Source of the DNA: an uncultured Collinsella sp.
GTDB lineage: Bacteria; Actinomycetota; Coriobacteriia; Coriobacteriales; Coriobacteriaceae
Assembly (NCBI GenBank): GCA_934654765.1
Contig: CAKUGX010000071.1
Span: 1 to 9,488 of the forward strand
Direction: 5' to 3'
DNA: 9,488 nucleotides
Shown here one piece after another: positions 5,733-9,488 of the stretch (position 1 is the stretch's first letter; each line of letters opens with the position of its first letter). Position numbers and translations under genes: made by a program. The notes below the pieces were generated by a model. The model did not search any database and was not told where the DNA came from. It saw only the letters and a program-made list of their open reading frames with translations.

Positions 5733-5787
5733 CCCCACCCGGACGGATTTGGTGCGCTGGCGGCGATAAAACAGCCGTCCACCGGAT

Positions 5788-5804
5788 TGGTAAAGTGTTT
5801 ATCA
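5788..5804. promoter_or_regulatory. Operator-like site upstream of the LacI-family gene (possible autoregulation)
   Basis: TGGTAAAGTGTTTATCA has arms TGGTAAA and TTTATCA, which pair at 6 of 7 positions around a 3-base centre. The arms match those of the xfp operators (TGRTAAA...TTTANCA), although the centre is one base shorter and lacks CG. The right end overlaps the -35 zone of the lacI promoter, so binding would block transcription of the repressor's own gene. Confidence 0.45.
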
Positions 5805-5825
5805 CCGAGGTAGAGGGGTAGTCGC

Positions 5826-5831
5826 TATACT
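5826..5831 (+). promoter_or_regulatory. Putative -10 of the LacI-family gene
   Basis: TATACT matches the -10 consensus at 5 of 6, and the leader to the ATG would be about 30 bases. The -35 region at 5803-5808 (CACCGA) is poor and overlaps the operator-like site at 5788-5804. Confidence 0.45.
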
Positions 5832-5866
5832 TTCAAGAGATTGCGCGTAAACCCGGAAGGAGCGAG

Positions 5867-6895
5867 ATGGCCAACAAAGTCACCCTCAAGCAGATCGCCC
5901 AGGAGGTGGGGCTTTCCCCCTCGTCGGTCTCGCTTGTTCTCAATAATCGGCCCTGTCGCATCTCGGAAGAAAACCGCAAACTTATCAAGGAGGTCGCGGC
6001 GCGCAACCACTATGTTCCCAACCAGATTGCGCGCAGCCTGGTCATGCGCGAGTCGCGCACGCTGGGCCTTATCGTCCCTAACATCGAGAGCCGCTTTTTT
6101 GCCTCGCTCGCCGGTAGCCTGGAAAAGCGCTGCCGCGAGGACGGCTATGCGCTCTTCATTACCAGCTCGGGCGGAAGCGCCGATGACGATCTGGAGCTGC
6201 TGCGCCAGCTGGTGACGCGCGGCGTTGATGGCGTCTTCCTGGTGGTGGGTGACGAGTTCTCCGATGACCGCGCCCTGCGCGAAGAAGTCAGCCACCTGCC
6301 CATCCCGGCCGTAATGGTCGACCGTGCCATTGAGGGGCTCGAGTGCGACAAGGTGATGTTCGACCACGAGATGGGCGGCTATATGGCCACCCGCTATCTG
6401 ATCGAGCAAGGCCACCGCCGTATTGCCTGCCTGGTTAATGCCCGCCGTTCCAATACGGGTCGCAAGCGACTTGCCGGCTATGAGCGCGCGCTGCGCGAGG
6501 TTGGCCTGCCGATCGACGCGCGTTTGGAGTTTGAGAGCGAGTACTACATTCCGAGCGCATACGAGGCCTCGGAGGCAGTGCTCGCAACTGACGCCACTGC
6601 CGTGTTCGCAAGCTCGGATAACATTGCCCTCGGTTTGCTCAAGCGTTTGCACGAGATGGGGAAGAGCATCCCGGGCGATATCTCGGTGGTGAGCTATGAC
6701 AACTCGGCGGCCGACGTTCTCTTTGAGCCGGCGCTGACCGCGATTGAGCAGGACCCTGGTGTCCTTGCGGAGCATGCTTTTGGCTGCATGTCCAAGCGTC
6801 TTGCCGGTAGGGGCGGCAGGCGTGCCGAAGAGGTCGTTCTGGAGCCGGAGCTTATCGTTAAGGACAGCGTGCTCGAGCTTACTAAACATAACTAA
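5867..6895 (+). CDS. LacI/GalR-family transcriptional repressor
   Basis: The protein has 342 residues, the normal size for the family. The start is ATG 5867, with AAGGAG 4 bases before it. Residues 5-26 form the helix-turn-helix (VTLKQIAQEVGLSPSSVSLV), with Ser-Pro-Ser-Ser at the recognition helix. The hinge helix PNQIARSLVMR (51-61) carries Leu58, the residue that in LacI/PurR inserts into the central CG of the operator. Residues 65-335 form the periplasmic-binding-protein-like sensor domain (TLGLIVPNIESRFFASLAGS, VDRAIEGLECDKVMFDHEMG, ASSDNIALGLLKRLHEMG). The usual GFDD near the end is replaced by SYDNS (276-280). The gene lies just upstream of xfp, and a pair of LacI-type palindromes sits in the xfp promoter. 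I infer that it represses xfp and perhaps itself. The effector (a pentose, a hexose or their phosphates) cannot be read from the sequence. Confidence 0.93.
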   Translation: MANKVTLKQIAQEVGLSPSSVSLVLNNRPCRISEENRKLIKEVAARNHYVPNQIARSLVMRESRTLGLIVPNIESRFFASLAGSLEKRCREDGYALFITSSGGSADDDLELLRQLVTRGVDGVFLVVGDEFSDDRALREEVSHLPIPAVMVDRAIEGLECDKVMFDHEMGGYMATRYLIEQGHRRIACLVNARRSNTGRKRLAGYERALREVGLPIDARLEFESEYYIPSAYEASEAVLATDATAVFASSDNIALGLLKRLHEMGKSIPGDISVVSYDNSAADVLFEPALTAIEQDPGVLAEHAFGCMSKRLAGRGGRRAEEVVLEPELIVKDSVLELTKHN

Positions 6896-6907
6896 ACACG
6901 TTTATCA
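6890..6907. promoter_or_regulatory. Degenerate distal operator candidate upstream of xfp
   Basis: Overlapping the stop of the LacI-family gene, TAAACACGTTTATCA carries one good operator arm (TTTATCA) and a partial opposite arm (TAAA). Its centre is about 105 bp, near ten helical turns, from the first xfp operator, which would suit looping. Only 5 of 9 base pairs of the dyad match, so it may be chance. Confidence 0.25.
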
Positions 6908-6930
6908 ATTTGCAGAGACCGAATGTGGAG

Positions 6931-6957
6931 CACCTGTGACGGGCAATGCCGCAGGTG
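6931..6957 (+). other. Weak hairpin downstream of the LacI-family gene
   Basis: CACCTG (6931-6936) and CAGGTG (6952-6957) can pair, extended inward by a U-G and a G-C pair. There is no proper T-run afterwards (GCGTTTTGC lies 8 bases on). It could be an imperfect terminator of the repressor gene, so some read-through into xfp is possible. Confidence 0.3.
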
Positions 6958-6994
6958 AATGTCGCGTTTTGCTAATCGATGGGATTGATAGGGG

Positions 6995-7012
6995 TGGTAA
7001 AACGTTTTTTCA
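6995..7012. promoter_or_regulatory. LacI-type operator O1 of xfp
   Basis: TGGTAAAACGTTTTTTCA has a perfect 10-bp core AAAACGTTTT (6999-7008) with central CG and outer TG...CA; 7 of 9 pairs are symmetric. It lies at or just upstream of the xfp -35 region, and its centre is 21 bp from O2. Confidence 0.8.
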
Positions 7013-7015
7013 CCA

Positions 7016-7033
7016 TGATAAAACGTTTTAGCA
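7016..7033. promoter_or_regulatory. LacI-type operator O2 of xfp
   Basis: TGATAAAACGTTTTAGCA is symmetric at 8 of 9 pairs, with the same AAAACGTTTT core (7020-7029) as O1. It ends 2 bases before the -10 and so fills the promoter spacer; bound repressor would exclude RNA polymerase. Confidence 0.85.
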
Positions 7034-7035
7034 AA

Positions 7036-7041
7036 TATACT
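7036..7041 (+). promoter_or_regulatory. Putative xfp -10 element
   Basis: TATACT matches the -10 consensus at 5 of 6 and lies 3 bases beyond operator O2. No good -35 is found 16-18 bases upstream (7012-7019 is ACCATGAT). The leader to the ATG would be about 52 bases. Confidence 0.5.
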
Positions 7042-7099
7042 AGTCCCAACGAAAGGTTGCCGTATCGGAGGGTGACCACACAGCGAAGGGACATAAACA

Positions 7100-9488
7100 A
7101 TGGCTAAAACACTGGGGACGCCGTGGCAAAAGCTGGGCCACGAGGTGCCGGCTTCCGAGCTCGAGGGCGTCGACCTGTATTGGCGCGCATCGAACTATCT
7201 GTCCGTCGGTCAGATCTACCTTCGCTCTAACCCGCTAATGCGCCCCGACTTTGTCGACGAGAAAACCGGTGAGGTGCGCGACTTCGGTCGTCCGGACGTT
7301 AAGCACCGCCTGGTTGGCCACTGGGGCACCACGCCCGGCATCAACTTCCTGTTCGGTCACGTCAACCGTCTGATCGCCGACCACAACCAGAATGCTATCT
7401 TCTTGATGGGCCCTGGTCACGGTGGCCCCGCCGGTACTGCTCAGTCGCTGCTCGACGGCACCTACCGTGAGATCCGCCCCGACATCACCAATGACGAGGC
7501 CGGCCTGCAGAAGTTCTTCCGCCAGTTCTCCTATCCCGGCGGCATCCCGAGCCACTTTGCGCCCGAGACGCCCGGTTCCATCCACGAGGGCGGCGAGCTC
7601 GGCTACACGCTCAGCCACGCCTACGGCGCCGTTATGGACAACCCGAGCCTGCTGGCCGTGGCCGTGGTGGGCGATGGCGAGTCCGAGACCGGTCCGCTCG
7701 CGACCTCTTGGCAGTCCAACAAGCTCGTGAACCCGGCAACCGACGGCATCGTCCTGCCGATCCTGCACCTCAACGGCTACAAGATCGCCAACCCCACCAT
7801 CCTTGCCCGCGTGTCCGATGAGGAGCTCACCAAGTTCTTTGAGGGCATGGGCTATAAGCCGCACTTCTTTGTCGCCGGCTTTGACGACGAGAGCCACGCA
7901 AGCATTCATGCGCGTTTCGCTGCCCTGTTTGAGCAGGTCTTCGATGAGATCTGTGACATCAAGGCCACCGCGCAGGCCCAGGCCGCCGCAGGCGAGACCG
8001 TGGTCCGCCCGGCCTATCCCATGATCGTGTTCCGTACGCCCAAGGGCTGGACTTGCCCCAAGCACATCGACGGCAAGAAGACCGAGGACTCCTGGCGTGC
8101 ACACCAGGTGCCGCTGGCGAGCGCCAAGGACACCCACGAGCACTTCCGCGTGCTGCGCGAGTGGCTGCGTTCCTACAAGCCCGAGGAGCTCTTTACGCCC
8201 GAGGGCCAGGTGCGCCCCGAGGTGACGGCCTTTATGCCGACCGGCGAGCTGCGCATCGGCGCCAACCCCAACGCGAACGGCGGTAAGGTGCGTCGCGAGC
8301 TCGAGCTACCCGATATTCATGCCCACGAGGTCCCCGTCGCAACTAAGGGTCATGGCTGGGGCTCCACCGAGGCCGCCCGCGTCTTTGGTGAGTACACTGC
8401 CGACGTTCTGGCCAAGAACATGGATGACTTCCGCATCTTTGGTCCCGACGAGACCGCGTCCAACCGCCTGCAGGCTGCCTACAAGGTGACCAAGAAGCAG
8501 TGGGACGCCGGCTTCTACGAGGACGAGGCCAACGACGAGCTGCTGGCAGGCTCCGGTAAGGTCGTCGAGCAGCTGTCCGAGCACCAATGCGAGGGCTTCC
8601 TCGAGGCCTACGTGCTCACTGGCCGTTCCGGCGTGTGGAGCTCCTATGAGAGCTTTGTCCATGTGGTCGACTCCATGGTCAACCAGCACTGCAAGTGGCT
8701 CGAGGCTACCAAGCGCGAGATTCCGTGGCGTGCCCCCATCAGCGGCCTTAACATTTTGCTGTCGAGCCACGTCTGGCGTCAGGACCACAATGGCTTCTCG
8801 CATCAGGACCCCGGCTTTATCGACCTGCTGCTCAACAAGGCCAACGACACGCACATCGTAAACGCCTACTATCCGGCCGATGCCAACATGGCTCTCGCCG
8901 TGGCCGAGCGCGTCTACCAGTCCACTGACTGCGTCAACGCCATCTTCTGCGGCAAGCAGCCTGCCCCGACCTTCCAGACGGTCGACGAGGCCAAGGCGGA
9001 GCTCGCCGAGGGCGTTGCGAACTGGGAGTGGGCATCGACCGCCGATTCGCTCGCCGAGGCCGACGTCGTGGTCGCCACCTGCGGCGACGTGCCGACGCTT
9101 GAGGCTCTGGCTGCAACCGACATGCTGCGCGAGCTGGGCATCAAGGTATGGTTCGTCAACGTGGTCGACCTGCTCAAGATCCAGAACGTCTGCGAGAACG
9201 ACCAGGCTCTCAGCGACGAGCGCTGGGCTGAGCTGTTCGGCTGCGGCGAGAAGCCCGTCCTCTTCGCGTTCCACGCCTATGCCGGCACGATTCGCCGCCT
9301 GATCTGGAACCGCCCCGGCCACGACGCCTTCCGCGTCCACGGCTACGAGGAGAAAGGCTCCACGACAACGCCGTTCGACATGCTGCGCCTGAACAACATG
9401 GACCGCTGGGCCCTGGCCGCCGACGTGCTGCGCATGGTCGACGCCGATAAGTTTGCCGAGCAGATTGATGAGTGGGAGGCATTCCGCA
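7100..9488 (+). CDS. xfp: Xylulose-5-phosphate/fructose-6-phosphate phosphoketolase (C-terminus outside window)
   Basis: This thiamine-diphosphate enzyme splits xylulose-5-phosphate or fructose-6-phosphate with phosphate to give acetyl-phosphate plus glyceraldehyde-3-phosphate or erythrose-4-phosphate, the key step of the bifid and phosphoketolase shunts. There are 796 residues before the window edge; about 25-30 core residues should follow. Start ATG 7100 has GAAGGG about 9 bases before it. Key residues match Bifidobacterium Xfp by context: His74 (GHWGTTPG), His107 ([10 protein letters not shown]), His152 (GIPSHFAPE), GDGESETGP (191-199, ThDP/Mg binding), His335 (SWRAHQVPL), Glu494 (SEHQCEGF) and His568 (FSHQDPG). 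[16 protein letters not shown] is also typical. Compared with my memory of B. longum Xfp, about 10 residues are inserted at 51-64. The gene lies downstream of the LacI-family gene with two operators in its promoter, so repression by that protein is likely. Dual rather than xylulose-only specificity is presumed from similarity. Confidence 0.96.
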   Translation, partial: MAKTLGTPWQKLGHEVPASELEGVDLYWRASNYLSVGQIYLRSNPLMRPDFVDEKTGEVRDFGRPDVKHRLVGHWGTTPGINFLFGHVNRLIADHNQNAIFLMGPGHGGPAGTAQSLLDGTYREIRPDITNDEAGLQKFFRQFSYPGGIPSHFAPETPGSIHEGGELGYTLSHAYGAVMDNPSLLAVAVVGDGESETGPLATSWQSNKLVNPATDGIVLPILHLNGYKIANPTILARVSDEELTKFFEGMGYKPHFFVAGFDDESHASIHARFAALFEQVFDEICDIKATAQAQAAAGETVVRPAYPMIVFRTPKGWTCPKHIDGKKTEDSWRAHQVPLASAKDTHEHFRVLREWLRSYKPEELFTPEGQVRPEVTAFMPTGELRIGANPNANGGKVRRELELPDIHAHEVPVATKGHGWGSTEAARVFGEYTADVLAKNMDDFRIFGPDETASNRLQAAYKVTKKQWDAGFYEDEANDELLAGSGKVVEQLSEHQCEGFLEAYVLTGRSGVWSSYESFVHVVDSMVNQHCKWLEATKREIPWRAPISGLNILLSSHVWRQDHNGFSHQDPGFIDLLLNKANDTHIVNAYYPADANMALAVAERVYQSTDCVNAIFCGKQPAPTFQTVDEAKAELAEGVANWEWASTADSLAEADVVVATCGDVPTLEALAATDMLRELGIKVWFVNVVDLLKIQNVCENDQALSDERWAELFGCGEKPVLFAFHAYAGTIRRLIWNRPGHDAFRVHGYEEKGSTTTPFDMLRLNNMDRWALAADVLRMVDADKFAEQIDEWEAFR

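Noticed and set aside
4790..5821. 343-codon plus-strand frame opposite murB
   Set aside because: Antisense shadow of a gene with clear MurB motifs; it would also run through the divergent promoter region.
5825..6889. 354-codon minus-strand frame opposite the LacI-family gene
   Set aside because: Shadow frame without motifs; the plus-strand reading is an unmistakable LacI-family protein.
6881..6898. Direct repeat ACTAAACA at the end of the LacI-family gene
   Set aside because: Two 8-base copies 10 bases apart, partly coding; too short to call an element.
7067..7107. Strong GGAGG (7067-7071) with a 12-codon GTG frame (7072-7107) ending inside the xfp start
   Set aside because: The GTG directly abuts GGAGG with no spacer, so initiation there is implausible; the xfp ATG has its own GAAGGG at a workable distance.
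7235..9340. Two long minus-strand frames opposite xfp (7235-8143 and 8306-9340)
   Set aside because: Both are shadows of the highly conserved phosphoketolase reading frame, with Val/Gly/Ala-rich products and no domain.

Overview
The window looks like chromosomal DNA of a GC-rich Gram-positive gut actinobacterium of the Coriobacteriia. Collinsella is my best guess, from recognition of the gene set (MalQ, a Bifidobacterium-like phosphoketolase, a PcsB-like coiled-coil/CHAP protein) and from codon usage; it is not proven. I see no transposase, CRISPR array, tRNA or rRNA. The protein-coding content is mostly housekeeping and sugar metabolism. The less ordinary material is in the short intergenic regions, none of which exceeds 300 bases.

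Left part (1-3016), all on the minus strand: galE (UDP-glucose 4-epimerase), a strong terminator, then a promoter and malQ (4-alpha-glucanotransferase), a second terminator, and the first 32 codons of what is probably an alpha-glucan/glycogen phosphorylase. MalQ plus phosphorylase is a classic pair for breaking down maltodextrin or glycogen to glucose-1-phosphate. GalE links UDP-glucose and UDP-galactose and could share the sugar-nucleotide pool.

Middle (3017-5683): a 266-bp divergent intergenic region carries dyads and probable promoters for galE (minus) and for a secreted cell-wall hydrolase (plus). The hydrolase has a signal peptide with a twin-arginine-like motif, a long coiled coil, a Gly/Ser linker and a C-terminal CHAP-like peptidase. 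Its stop codon lies in a small tandem duplication. A 131-bp element with 31-bp nearly perfect inverted arms and a nested hairpin follows, then a hairpin terminator shared with the convergent murB gene (UDP-N-acetylenolpyruvoylglucosamine reductase).

Right part (5684-9488), plus strand: a LacI-family repressor gene, then xfp (xylulose-5-phosphate/fructose-6-phosphate phosphoketolase), which runs off the right edge about 25-30 residues before its expected end. The xfp promoter has two LacI-type operators with identical 10-bp cores (AAAACGTTTT), centred 21 bp apart. A related site lies in the repressor's own promoter. The simplest reading is a self-regulated local repressor controlling the phosphoketolase shunt, which makes acetyl-phosphate from sugar phosphates.

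No clearly new multi-gene system is visible. The best leads are the xfp/LacI operator set and the long inverted-repeat element at 4513-4643.
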